From NCBI GenBank assembly GCA_903857255.1, contig CAIODY010000134.1:1-48042 (forward strand): 48,042 nucleotides of DNA. Reading direction: 5' to 3'. Under the pieces are notes generated by a model. The model made no database searches. It saw only the letters and a list, made by a program, of their open reading frames with translations, and was not told the origin of the DNA. Source of the DNA: an uncultured bacterium (lineage in GTDB: Bacteria > Bacteroidota > Bacteroidia > Chitinophagales > CAIODY01). Below are positions 23,477 through 31,916 of the stretch, one piece after another. Numbering within the stretch: position 1 is the stretch's first letter; each line of letters starts with the position of its first letter. The position numbers and the translations under genes were made by a program.

Positions 23477-24250
23477 ATGAGATTGAAATTAATGTTGCTT
23501 CTGTTGGTGGTTTTCTTTGCACCTATCGCTTCAGCGCAAGATAGAGGCTATTTTGCATTGGGCGGTGGCTGTGGTTTTCCTGTTGGAGATTATGCTTCAA
23601 CAGATGGCACCAATTCAAATGCAGGATTTGCCACACAAGGCTTTTCTTATCATATTTCGATGGAAATAAAAATCGGCGAATATTTCTGTTTAGGCGTTTT
23701 AGCTCGGCATTTTAATAATGGTTTTGATGGCGATGCTTATTCATCAGCCATCAGTAAGTTGAGTAACGTGTCAAATGTGGTTGCCGTAAATCAACCTTGG
23801 AAAGCAAATATGCTTTTGGGCGGACCACAATGGTGCATTCCATTAGATAAAGGGGTTAATTTAGAAATAAAAGGGTTAATGGGTATTATTAATTTAACAA
23901 ACCCTGCTATCGAAATTACTGTTAGCCAATATCAATATCCGCCCGTCAATACTGTGGTTGCCAACATTGCTAATTCAAGCAATATCGCATTCGGTGGGTT
24001 ATTGGGGCTGGGCTTTAGGTTTGATATCACCCCCTACACCTGTTTGAATTTTAATGCTGATTATTTTCTTTCAAATGTTGATATGCAAGCATCAGCCACC
24101 ACATCAAATGGAAATAGTGCTACACTAAAGGGTATGCAACCAGTGAGAACAATAAACATCGGGTTAGGATTTGGGTTTAGGTTCAGCCCTGAAAAAGAAC
24201 CTATAAAGCCCAATTTCTACGACCCCCACTTTCCGTTGGATAAACATTGA
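23477..24250 (+). CDS. Outer-membrane beta-barrel protein, hypothetical
   Basis: 257 residues with signal peptide MRLKLMLLLLVVFFAPIASAQ. The mature protein begins DRGYFALGGGCGFPVGDYAS and shows alternating hydrophobic strands, such as AFGGLLGLGFRFDITPYTCLNF and VRTINIGLGFGFRF, typical of an OmpA-like or PorT-like barrel. There is a short C-terminal extension (EKEPIKPNFYDPHFP) after the last strand. Function is unknown. It appears monocistronic between two terminators. Confidence 0.72.
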   Translation: MRLKLMLLLLVVFFAPIASAQDRGYFALGGGCGFPVGDYASTDGTNSNAGFATQGFSYHISMEIKIGEYFCLGVLARHFNNGFDGDAYSSAISKLSNVSNVVAVNQPWKANMLLGGPQWCIPLDKGVNLEIKGLMGIINLTNPAIEITVSQYQYPPVNTVVANIANSSNIAFGGLLGLGFRFDITPYTCLNFNADYFLSNVDMQASATTSNGNSATLKGMQPVRTINIGLGFGFRFSPEKEPIKPNFYDPHFPLDKH

Positions 24251-24270
24251 TGCAAAGGGTTTTTCACAAG

Positions 24271-24291
24271 GAAAAGTTTGTCGAACTTTTC
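24271..24291 (+). terminator. Hairpin after the outer-membrane gene
   Basis: GAAAAGTT (24271-24278), loop TGTCG, AACTTTTC (24284-24291), then T-rich DNA. A related palindrome AAGTTCGACAAACTT occurs about 50 bp further on, near the end of the reverse-strand gene. Confidence 0.6.
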
Positions 24292-24352
24292 TTTATTAAT
24301 TATTTCGCAACTTGAAATATTTTTACATTTCAACAACATAAGTTCGACAAAC

Positions 24353-26464
24353 TTATTGCTTCACAAATTTAGCTACATGCTGCAAACCTTTATCATCAGT
24401 GGCTTTGAGGAAGTAAATGCCCGATGGCAAACTAACCACATTGATTAGTAAATTAGAAGATGAGGAAATGAGTGGATGCAATACCACCTGACCTATCACA
24501 TTTTCTATCACCACTTTTTGAACTTTCAATAATTCATAATTCCTAATTCTTAATTCATCATTACATGGGTTTGGATAAATAGTTAATCGTTCCTCATTCA
24601 TCGTTACAGAATTGATGCCCACACTACAATTTTTCATAGCCGAATCGCTTGTACTCATATAACCTTCGCCTACATTATTGTGCGCTGAAAGCGCATACCA
24701 ATAAGCTGTTCCGCTGCTGACGTTGTTATCGAAATATTGTGTAGTGGTATTGCTAACACTATCAATTTTAGAAAAGCCGCTACCAGCCGAAAGGCTGCGA
24801 TAGATATAGTATTTATCAGCCGTGGTGCTGATATTTTGCCAAGTGATTTTAATATTAGTACCATTGCAATTGGCTACTACATTTTGCGGAGCAGCTGCTG
24901 CAATAAGTGATTGATTGCTACCACATGGCAAACCATATTTGATGATAAACATATCGTTGTTGCCACCGTAATATTGGGCGGTGTCGGTGCCAACAATTAC
25001 ACTATTGCTGGTTAAATTGCCACTCATGTATAGATTGCCTTGTTGGTCAATAAGAAGATTTTGGAGCGTAACTTGATTATTGGAGTTGTTGACTATGGAA
25101 GTATTCAAGTCAGGGAAGCGTTCAAGTAAAGTGCCATTGCTCCTTGATAATTTTACAACAAAATCCCTAAATTGATTGGTAGGAATAGTAAGTCTTAAGT
25201 TTTGAAATTTCATGATGTCAACGTAAGGCAATTTGCCATAAATATCACCATTTACATCTGAAATGAGGTGGATAAAACCACCTCCTGCACCAGTGGTATC
25301 AGGACATTGCCCCCAAATAAAAGAACTGATGTCTTTGAAGTGCATAGCCGCATCTCCTCCTGTTCTGCCAAAATTCGTACTGTATAAATGAGTAGAATAA
25401 TTTGCATAAAGAGGTTTACCATACCCACCACCTCCTGCAAGATTAAATTCACCTGTCTTGTCATTCAAATCAATGGAAAAGAAGGCGCAACTATCATTCG
25501 CCTCTATATGCCTCAACACATGATGGCGGTTGAATTTGATAACGGTGCTTAACTGGTTGAAGAAACTGGCATCGCTTCTATTGTAGGTGCTATCTAAAAA
25601 TTGATTGTTGGGTCCCATAAAATTCATGATGCCAATGTAATTACCATCTTTATCAATGCCATAACCTGCACAATAACCATTTGAATCTAACAATACAGCA
25701 TCCAACAAATGCCCTGAAGTAGAAAACCGAACAAGGCTTGAACCTGTATTGATGGTTACTCCACCTAATGTAATTGAGCCTTGTAGTTCGCCAGTGTAGC
25801 CAATTATTGAAATAGTATCCTTATACAATGCCATCATGTTAGGTCTTACACTGCCCGATGAATTTTGACTTTGTGGTGCAATGCTAAAATAGTTGTTACT
25901 AATATAGGGTTGTAGATAGTTCCAACGCATTATGCCATTCTTATTTAGTCCAAGTAATACGATTGGTCCTTGAGTTGGTGGTGTCCAACTAAAAGGCGAA
26001 AACAAAGAATCATTCCAATAAATATTTTCTGCAGGTGCATCGCATTTGCCAAAAGCATAAATATTATCGCTGCTATCAATTACAAAGTCATAAATTTCAG
26101 AACCGTTGATAGAATCTTCTAATTCTTTAAACCACAATAAGTTTCCATTGCAATCATATTTAGAAATGAATCCTTGTAGGTTATTGGAGTTTTGCCAACG
26201 ATTAAAAAGTGTTGAGTCTTTTTTACCGCCTAATCCCTGCACATGTGCATAGCCCATAATTCTACCACAAACAATCATATTGCCTTCGTGGTCTAACTTT
26301 GTGGCATTCACCATTTCATCTGTTCCCGATTGTTGGTTGGCACTCCCAAAACCTTTTACCCATTGGTAAGAACCAGCAGCGGTGGGTACTTGGGCTGACA
26401 ATGTGCTAATGGGATAATGTGCTATTGTGCTAATGAATACAAAAAGTAAAAGTGTTTTTTTCAT
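24353..26464 (-). CDS. Secreted protein with fibronectin type III and T9SS type A sorting domains
   Basis: 703 residues from the ATG at 26462-26464, which starts a signal peptide (MKKTLLLFVFISTIAHYP...SAQ). An upstream in-frame start would add an implausible 28-residue leader. Residues ~25-500 contain repeated strands such as DHEGNMIVCGRIMG, DSSDNIYAFGKC and DQQGNLYMSGNL, a beta-propeller-like SBBP pattern. A fibronectin type III domain follows (ITWQNISTTADKYYIYR ... YWYALSAHNNVGEG). The T9SS sorting domain (IYPNPCNDEL...GIYFLKATDDKG...KFVKQ) carries two segments coded by dispersed repeats (ELRIRNYELLK and LISSSSNLL). Ligand is unknown. Confidence 0.85.
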   Translation of the reverse strand: MKKTLLLFVFISTIAHYPISTLSAQVPTAAGSYQWVKGFGSANQQSGTDEMVNATKLDHEGNMIVCGRIMGYAHVQGLGGKKDSTLFNRWQNSNNLQGFISKYDCNGNLLWFKELEDSINGSEIYDFVIDSSDNIYAFGKCDAPAENIYWNDSLFSPFSWTPPTQGPIVLLGLNKNGIMRWNYLQPYISNNYFSIAPQSQNSSGSVRPNMMALYKDTISIIGYTGELQGSITLGGVTINTGSSLVRFSTSGHLLDAVLLDSNGYCAGYGIDKDGNYIGIMNFMGPNNQFLDSTYNRSDASFFNQLSTVIKFNRHHVLRHIEANDSCAFFSIDLNDKTGEFNLAGGGGYGKPLYANYSTHLYSTNFGRTGGDAAMHFKDISSFIWGQCPDTTGAGGGFIHLISDVNGDIYGKLPYVDIMKFQNLRLTIPTNQFRDFVVKLSRSNGTLLERFPDLNTSIVNNSNNQVTLQNLLIDQQGNLYMSGNLTSNSVIVGTDTAQYYGGNNDMFIIKYGLPCGSNQSLIAAAAPQNVVANCNGTNIKITWQNISTTADKYYIYRSLSAGSGFSKIDSVSNTTTQYFDNNVSSGTAYWYALSAHNNVGEGYMSTSDSAMKNCSVGINSVTMNEERLTIYPNPCNDELRIRNYELLKVQKVVIENVIGQVVLHPLISSSSNLLINVVSLPSGIYFLKATDDKGLQHVAKFVKQ

Positions 26465-26482
26465 GGTGGTGCGGTTGTGTTG

Positions 26483-26490
26483 CAAATATA
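26483..26490 (-). promoter_or_regulatory. Putative -7 element for the T9SS protein gene
   Basis: Minus-strand TATATTTG, 18 bases upstream of the ATG at 26464. Confidence 0.5.
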
Positions 26491-26547
26491 AAAGCGTTTG
26501 TTTAATTGGCGTAACATATTTTTCAATGCCCAATGTAGCATGGTGCA

Positions 26548-26566
26548 AGTTGGCTATAAGCCAACT
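26548..26566. repeat. ATA-loop hairpin
   Basis: AGTTGGCT, loop ATA, AGCCAACT: a perfect 8-bp stem. Same loop as the hairpins at 5402-5424 and 34989-35009. Confidence 0.7.
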
Positions 26567-26659
26567 AAAGTGTAATTGCGCACAATCAAAATTCAGTTGT
26601 CGGTTGTGGATGTGCGCTACTGCATGTTTGCTGATATCAACTCAACAGCAGCAGTTCAG

Positions 26660-26932
26660 TTCAACACTTCCGCTGGTGTCATCAACACTTTGAACAAGCG
26701 CAACATAACTATGAAAATCATGTTGAACACTTCCACTGCGTTCAACATAATTGTTGTAATCATCTTTAACGAATTTAAAGCGTTAGACATGATTTATGCA
26801 ATCGTATTTAACGCAACCAATGAGTTAGTCATAATTTGTACAGTTGTGTTGAACCCGTTCAAAGTGTTCAACACAGTTGTCATCATCGTGATGAACGCAG
26901 TGAAAATCAAGTCGAACACTACGGTAATCGTG
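26660..26932. repeat. 21-bp periodic degenerate array, 13 units
   Basis: Thirteen consecutive 21-base units without a break, many with T[TC]GAAC or TTTAAC near the start and GTTC or AAC at the end (for example TTGAACACTTCCACTGCGTTC). GTTGAAC/GTTCAAC arms make local palindromes. One frame stays open from 26576 to 26983 and, in pairs of units, reads [FL]-N-x-x-x-x-[LF]-x-x-x-x-x-I-V. There is no signal peptide or promoter; I regard it as repeat DNA. The remaining bases of 26465-26997 show nothing else recognisable. Confidence 0.8.
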
Positions 26933-26997
26933 GGGGAAATTGTAAAGCTCCATTTGCTTTCAGCAACAAGCATCAATAATTAATCAATAGCCATGGT

Positions 26998-28857
26998 CTA
27001 TCTCCCCATAAATATCATCAACACCTGCACATCGCTGGGTGAAACCCCACTGATTCGGCTTGCCTGACCTAAAGTGGCTGGTTTAATTTTCGTTAGCTTC
27101 TCTCTCGATTCCATCGAAAGCGAACTTAATTTATGGTAGTTGAATGTTTCGGGAATCACCACATCTTCCAGGCGTTGCATTTTCATCACCAATTCCAATT
27201 CTTTGGCAATATAGGTTTCGTACTTCATTTGTATTTCTGCCTGTTCCCTTTCTTCCAATGTGAAAGGCTCTAAAAACGATTTAACGCTGGGTATTTTATT
27301 TAAGTCTTCTATTTTCACTTGTGGACGGAGAGCAATGAGTGCCAGTTTTTGCCTTTGGGTCAGCTCGGCACTGTTCAAGCTCAACAACAATTCATTGATT
27401 TCCAATGGTTCAACGCTTGTTTTTTCAAAATGCGAAATTATGGCTTTTGCGTTGTTTCGCTTTTTTTCTGTTTTTTGCATTCTGTCCTCTTTTGCCAATC
27501 CGAGCTTATAGGACAATTCCGTTAATCTTAAATCGGCATTATCTTGTCGCAAAATCATTCGGTATTCGGCTCGGCTGGTAAACATGCGATAAGGTTCTTC
27601 CGTTCCTTTGGTGATTAGGTCATCAATCAACACCCCGATATAAGCATCGTTTCTTCCTAAAATAAATGGTTGTTCTTCTTTCACCGCTAAATGTGCATTT
27701 ATGCCAGCCATCAACCCTTGGCAGGCTGCTTCTTCATAACCCGTTGTTCCGTTTATCTGCCCTGCAAAAAACAGGTTCTTCACCAGCTTTGTTTCTAAAG
27801 TATGTTTCAATTGAGTTGGGGGAAAATAATCATACTCAATGGCATAGCCAGGGCGGAAGAATTTTACGTTTTCAAATCCCGGCACTTGTTGCAATGCCTT
27901 GTATTGCACTTCTTCGGGCAGCGAAGTTGAAAATCCATTCACATAGATTTCCACCGTGTTCCATCCTTCGGGTTCTACAAATATCTGGTGTCGGTCTCTT
28001 TCGGCAAAGCGATTGATTTTATCTTCGATGCTCGGGCAGTATCTTGGTCCTGTGCCTTCAATTCGCCCCGAATACATCGGCGAACGGTCGAATCCTGTCT
28101 TTAAAATATCATGTGCGTTTTGGTTGGTGTACGTTATCCAACAACACCTTTGTTGCTTCGGCTTTGGAATATCTAGGTATGAAAAGCCCACAATTTCTTC
28201 ATCCCCATCCTGCACTTCCATTTTGGTATAGTCCAACGAACGTCCATCAATCCGTGGTGGCGTTCCTGTTTTTAATCTGTCGGCATCAAAGCCTAACGAA
28301 ACTAATTGTTCTGTAATTCCTGTGGCTGCTTTTTCTGCTAATCTGCCACCGCCAAATTGTTTTTCGCCAATGTGAATGATACCATTTAAAAAAGTTCCAC
28401 TGGTTAGTACGACTGATTTTGCTTTTATCTCCATTCCCATTCCCGTTTTCACACCACAAACCTTTCCGTTTTCTACCAGCAAATTGACCACCATGTCCTG
28501 AAAAAAATCAACGTTAGGTGTTTGCTCCAACATGTTTCGCCATTCCGCAGCGAATAGCATCCTGTCGTTTTGCGTTCTTGGGCTCCACATCGCTGGTCCT
28601 TTCGAGCGGTTCAACATTCTGAACTGAATCATGCTTTTGTCGCTTACAATTCCCGAATAGCCACCCATAGCATCTATCTCTCTTACTATTTGTCCTTTTG
28701 CCACACCACCCATAGCAGGGTTGCAACTCATTTGGGCAATGGTTTGCATATTCATGGTTATCAATAAAACTTTGCTGCCCATATTGGCAGCGGCAGCGGC
28801 GGCTTCGCATCCTGCATGACCAGCGCCTGCAACAATAACATCGTAAGAGTTAAACAT
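26998..28857 (-). CDS. mnmG: tRNA uridine-5-carboxymethylaminomethyl synthesis enzyme MnmG
   Basis: 619 residues. FAD-binding GAGHAGCEAA (11-20) at the N-terminus, SCNPAMGGVAKGQ and EIDAMGGYSG next, then GTPPRIDGRS, GYAIEYDYFPP and the GQINGTTGYEEAACQGLMAGINA signature. The C-terminal helical domain ends SGVSPSDVQVLMIF. With MnmE (not in the window) it modifies U34 of certain tRNAs. mnmG (gidA) is often near the replication origin, and two parS sites lie in its 192-bp upstream gap. Confidence 0.98.
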   Translation of the reverse strand: MFNSYDVIVAGAGHAGCEAAAAAANMGSKVLLITMNMQTIAQMSCNPAMGGVAKGQIVREIDAMGGYSGIVSDKSMIQFRMLNRSKGPAMWSPRTQNDRMLFAAEWRNMLEQTPNVDFFQDMVVNLLVENGKVCGVKTGMGMEIKAKSVVLTSGTFLNGIIHIGEKQFGGGRLAEKAATGITEQLVSLGFDADRLKTGTPPRIDGRSLDYTKMEVQDGDEEIVGFSYLDIPKPKQQRCCWITYTNQNAHDILKTGFDRSPMYSGRIEGTGPRYCPSIEDKINRFAERDRHQIFVEPEGWNTVEIYVNGFSTSLPEEVQYKALQQVPGFENVKFFRPGYAIEYDYFPPTQLKHTLETKLVKNLFFAGQINGTTGYEEAACQGLMAGINAHLAVKEEQPFILGRNDAYIGVLIDDLITKGTEEPYRMFTSRAEYRMILRQDNADLRLTELSYKLGLAKEDRMQKTEKKRNNAKAIISHFEKTSVEPLEINELLLSLNSAELTQRQKLALIALRPQVKIEDLNKIPSVKSFLEPFTLEEREQAEIQMKYETYIAKELELVMKMQRLEDVVIPETFNYHKLSSLSMESREKLTKIKPATLGQASRISGVSPSDVQVLMIFMGR

Positions 28858-28896
28858 TGTTGTTAAATCTATTTATTTGATGGTGTTTGTTTTTTA

Positions 28897-28904
28897 AAAA
28901 GTTA
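28897..28904 (-). promoter_or_regulatory. Possible -7 element of mnmG
   Basis: Minus-strand TAACTTTT, one base off TAnnTTTG, about 40 bases before the mnmG start. The first parS site begins 10 bases upstream of it, so ParB binding could overlap the promoter. Confidence 0.35.
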
Positions 28905-28913
28905 TAACGCCTG

Positions 28914-28929
28914 CGTTTCACGTGGAACA
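28914..28929. promoter_or_regulatory. parS: parS site 1 (ParB-binding centromere)
   Basis: CGTTTCACGTGGAACA matches the conserved bacterial 16-mer TGTTTCACGTGGAACA at 15 of 16 positions, including the whole GTTTCACGTGGAAC core. It lies between mnmG and the ABC-2 permease gene. ParB clamps load at such sites and recruit SMC. Confidence 0.93.
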
Positions 28930-29005
28930 TTGCGCTGGATTTGTTTGGAATTGGTTGAGACAACCCAGGGCTATGGTTTTGCTACCCTGTGTTCTGTTTA
29001 AGTCT

Positions 29006-29021
29006 TGTTTCACGTGGAACA
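29006..29021. promoter_or_regulatory. parS: parS site 2 (ParB-binding centromere)
   Basis: TGTTTCACGTGGAACA is a perfect match to the canonical parS 16-mer. It is in the same orientation as site 1, with 92 bases between site starts. Confidence 0.96.
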
Positions 29022-29049
29022 AAAGCACAAAGCCATGATTATCAACTAA

Positions 29050-30153
29050 TTACTCCCATTTAAAGGTTTTTATTGCCACGGCATAAACCACTACTCCCCA
29101 AGCTAACATAATCAGCAATTGGATTTTTACATCCCACAAATTCAACCCGTCGAAAGCAATTTTTCGCATTGCTTCGTTCATATAAGTCAGCGGTAAAGCT
29201 TTGCTGATTGGCTGCAACCATTTCGGAAAAACCTCAACAGAAAAAAATGTTCCGGCTAACAAAAACTGTGGCATCGTAATAATATTTGCCAGTGGCGGAA
29301 TACTTGCTTCGTTTTTGGCTAAACCACTAATAATAAACCCAAACCCCATAAAGATGATTAATCCAAAAGCACATAAAAAAAGCATTTCGAGCACCGTGTA
29401 TATGCCGTGAACCAAGGTAAAATGAAAGAAAAATTTTCCAATCAAAATAATTATCAAAGCGGCGGTGAGTTGAAAAATAAGTCTGCTCATCATCTCTCCT
29501 ATAATAATACTTGCCTTGGAAACGGGTGTTGCAAAAAATCTTTTAATCACCAAGGTTTGCCGCAAACTAAAAAACACAAATGCTGCCCCAAAAACCCCGG
29601 CACTTAACATTGAAAAACCAATTTGCCCCGGTAAAATAAAATCAATAGTTTGATACACCCTGGCTTCAACTGGTGGAGGAGTATTGATAATAGCAAACTT
29701 TTGAAAGTTGGGCAATTCTTTTTCAGAAATCCTAGAAACAACTTCCTTGACAACACTTTTAAATAATTGTCCGTTCTGTATTGAAACAGTTGATGTTTGA
29801 ACGTTTAGTTGATAAACAGAAATGCTATCATCAGTTTTTCGTATAGAAACTATCGCATCCAACTTTCCCTTTAATAGGGCTACATTTTTTTCTTCCGTTG
29901 TTCCAGAATGAATAATAGTGTTCGAATCAGTGCACATCCATTGGTAAATCGGATTAAGTGTGTCGCTATTCTGTGCAATTGCAATATCGAAATGATAATT
30001 ATTTCTTCCGCCAATAAAGCCAAAAACTAAAATAAAAATAATTGGAAACGCTAAGCTGAAAACAACAGCCGACGGGCTTCGTAGCATACTACGCAAACTG
30101 GCTTTAGTAATAGCCAGTGTCGCCTTTACATGATTATACTTCTTTTCTTCCAT
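29050..30153 (-). CDS. ABC-2 type transporter permease
   Basis: 367 residues from the ATG at 30151-30153 (MEEKKYNHVKATLAITKASLRSMLRSPSAVVF); a TTG at 30180 is less likely. It has an N-terminal membrane helix (AVVFSLAFPIIFILVFGFIGG), a large extracytoplasmic domain (~45-190), and five further membrane helices. FGFIISGLAKNEASIPPLANIITMPQFLLAGTFF and YMNEAMRKIAFDG are typical of ABC-2 permeases. No ATPase subunit is adjacent. Substrate is unknown; drugs, polysaccharides or antimicrobial peptides are possible in this family. Confidence 0.9.
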   Translation of the reverse strand: MEEKKYNHVKATLAITKASLRSMLRSPSAVVFSLAFPIIFILVFGFIGGRNNYHFDIAIAQNSDTLNPIYQWMCTDSNTIIHSGTTEEKNVALLKGKLDAIVSIRKTDDSISVYQLNVQTSTVSIQNGQLFKSVVKEVVSRISEKELPNFQKFAIINTPPPVEARVYQTIDFILPGQIGFSMLSAGVFGAAFVFFSLRQTLVIKRFFATPVSKASIIIGEMMSRLIFQLTAALIIILIGKFFFHFTLVHGIYTVLEMLFLCAFGLIIFMGFGFIISGLAKNEASIPPLANIITMPQFLLAGTFFSVEVFPKWLQPISKALPLTYMNEAMRKIAFDGLNLWDVKIQLLIMLAWGVVVYAVAIKTFKWE

Positions 30154-30227
30154 TTTGATTAATCCACAATTTACCCACAAATGTAGTGTTTAACCACAAT
30201 TGATGCGTTTTGTTTTGGTAGAGAAAT

Positions 30228-30235
30228 TATATTTG
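30228..30235 (+). promoter_or_regulatory. Putative -7 element for scpB-nadD
   Basis: TATATTTG matches TAnnTTTG, 27 bases before scpB. A TTTTG lies about 15-19 bases further upstream. Confidence 0.5.
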
Positions 30236-30262
30236 CGACGAAATAAACAGAACAACTAAATA

Positions 30263-30838
30263 ATGGAAAAAATTCAACAACAAATAGAGGCATTAATTTT
30301 TTCGGCTGAAGTGCCACTTACTATAAAAGATATCCAGGAATGTTTGAGTAAACGTTTTGGTTTGTTTGTAGCCGATGCTGATATTCAGGCGGCGGTAAAT
30401 AATTTAATGGAAAAATATCAGAACGATAATTTTGCTATCGAAATAAAAGGCATTTCAGAAGGCTATCAGTTTTTCACAAAGGAACAATACTACGAAACCG
30501 TTTCGGTGTTGATGAAAGAAAAAAATGTAAAACGATTGACTACTGCAGCCATGGAAACCTTAGCTATCATAGCTTATAAACAACCCATCAGCAAAGGTGA
30601 GATTGAACAAATCCGTGGCGTAAGTGTGGATTACTCTATTCAAAAATTATTAGAAAAAGAGTTGATTGTACCTGCTGGCAGGAGCGAAGGATTGGGAAAA
30701 CCAATGCAATACGCTACCTCACAACAATTTATGGATTACTTCGGTATTAGTTCGGTGGGAGATTTACCAAAGCTGAAAGATATTCAACCAATGGATGAAG
30801 CATCAAGCGCTGGAACGCCCGTGGAACAATTAAATTAA
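30263..30838 (+). CDS. scpB: Segregation and condensation protein B
   Basis: 191 residues, composed of two winged-helix domains. IEALIFSAEVPLTIKDIQE at the start and AMETLAIIAYKQPISKGEIEQIRGVSVDYSIQKLLE are ScpB hallmarks; the end is YFGISSVGDLPKL. ScpB dimers bind ScpA and SMC to form the condensin that ParB loads at parS. Two parS sites lie about 1.3 kb away, and a putative oriC lies 0.6 kb downstream, so its context fits. It is followed 5 bases later by nadD, which it is probably co-transcribed with. Confidence 0.96.
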   Translation: MEKIQQQIEALIFSAEVPLTIKDIQECLSKRFGLFVADADIQAAVNNLMEKYQNDNFAIEIKGISEGYQFFTKEQYYETVSVLMKEKNVKRLTTAAMETLAIIAYKQPISKGEIEQIRGVSVDYSIQKLLEKELIVPAGRSEGLGKPMQYATSQQFMDYFGISSVGDLPKLKDIQPMDEASSAGTPVEQLN

Positions 30839-30843
30839 TCATT

Positions 30844-31419
30844 TTGAAAATCGGTTTATTCTTTGGTTCGTTTAATCCAATTCATGTTGGGCATTTGGTT
30901 ATTGCTAATCATTTGGCTGAATACACTGATTTGAAGCAGGTTTGGCTGGTTGTATCACCACAAAATCCGTTGAAAGAAAAAGAAACTTTATTGAATGAAT
31001 ATCACCGGCTTGATTTAGTGAACACAGCGATTGAAGGCAACAGTAAATTAAAATCGTGCGATATTGAATTCAAATTACCAAAGCCGAGTTATACGATTGA
31101 TACGCTCCAATATTTAAAAGAAAAACATCCCAAACATCAGTTTTGTATCATCATGGGAAGTGATAATATTGTTTCGTTTCATAAATGGAAAAACGCCGAA
31201 ACAATTTTAAACAACTATCCAATTTATGTTTACAAACGCAGTGGTGATGAGGTTTTACCGTTGCAAAAAAAATATCCTAAAGTAAATTTTTTAGAGGTGC
31301 CTTTGTTAGATGTAAGCTCTTCTTTAATTCGAAAAATGATTAAAGAAAAAAAATCGGTTCGTTATCTTTTGCCTGAAAACGTTTATGAGCAAGTGATTCA
31401 GGGTGGTTATTATAAATAA
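30844..31419 (+). CDS. nadD: Nicotinate-nucleotide adenylyltransferase
   Basis: 191 residues, transferring AMP to nicotinate mononucleotide in NAD synthesis. The nucleotidyltransferase motif GSFNPIHVGH (His14, His17) and C-terminal DVSSSLIRK (the ISSTxIR motif) are present. The start is TTG at 30844; it is only five bases after the scpB stop and no ATG or GTG precedes the essential KIGLFFGSF strand, so TTG is well supported. nadA, another NAD gene, lies downstream across the putative oriC. Confidence 0.95.
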   Translation: MKIGLFFGSFNPIHVGHLVIANHLAEYTDLKQVWLVVSPQNPLKEKETLLNEYHRLDLVNTAIEGNSKLKSCDIEFKLPKPSYTIDTLQYLKEKHPKHQFCIIMGSDNIVSFHKWKNAETILNNYPIYVYKRSGDEVLPLQKKYPKVNFLEVPLLDVSSSLIRKMIKEKKSVRYLLPENVYEQVIQGGYYK

Positions 31420-31916
31420 GTTATAAAGTTCATTAAGTCTGTACAGTTGTAAAGCCAGTAATTAACCTCTTAAATCCTTTATGATAAAGTCTTTCACCCA
31501 CTTACCAACACTATGTGAATTTTAATGTGTGAATACCGTGTTCCTAAATGTTGATAAAAAGTGTTTGTTAAAAAGCCTAAAGTTATGCCTGTTGATAACC
31601 GATTTACGAACCAAAAAAATATAGTTGCGGACAGAGATTGTGCATAAAAAAGAAAAGTATTTATACACATTTTACTTTACACACAGCTTGTTAATAAACT
31701 AAAGAAATGAGTAAAATCAATAGTTTGCAGTGTGGATTACGAAGTGAATAAGTGTTTTAAAATTGTATAACTCTTAAAGCAAGTGAAAATGAAAATTGTT
31801 TCGCACTAATCCACAGCCTTAATAATTAATGATAATAATCTACTTTAAATATTAATTACTAATTAGAACGTGAGGAGTGAGTTTGTAAATCAAATTTTGT
31901 TGTGAATCTTTGCAGC
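31420..31916. other. oriC: Putative chromosome replication origin (oriC) with DnaA-box cluster
   Basis: A ~497-base gap with no gene. DnaA-box-like 9-mers (TTATNCACA type): TTATACACA at 31661-31669 and TGTGCATAA (reverse) at 31639-31647 fit exactly. One-mismatch forms are at 31528-31536, 31549-31557, 31590-31598, 31677-31685, 31731-31739 and 31807-31815. The right part (31819-31867) is extremely AT-rich, suiting an unwinding element. parS sites lie 2.5 kb away, with scpB and mnmG near. This is inference from sequence; no cumulative skew could be computed. Confidence 0.72.

Noticed and set aside
26576-26983. 135-residue open frame over the 21-bp array
   Set aside because: Open because of the 21-base period; start region has no promoter or signal, and composition is repeat-like.
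29006-29021. E-box-like CACGTG regulatory palindrome as an alternative to parS
   Set aside because: The full 16-base match and the second copy 92 bp away near scpB and mnmG fit parS much better.
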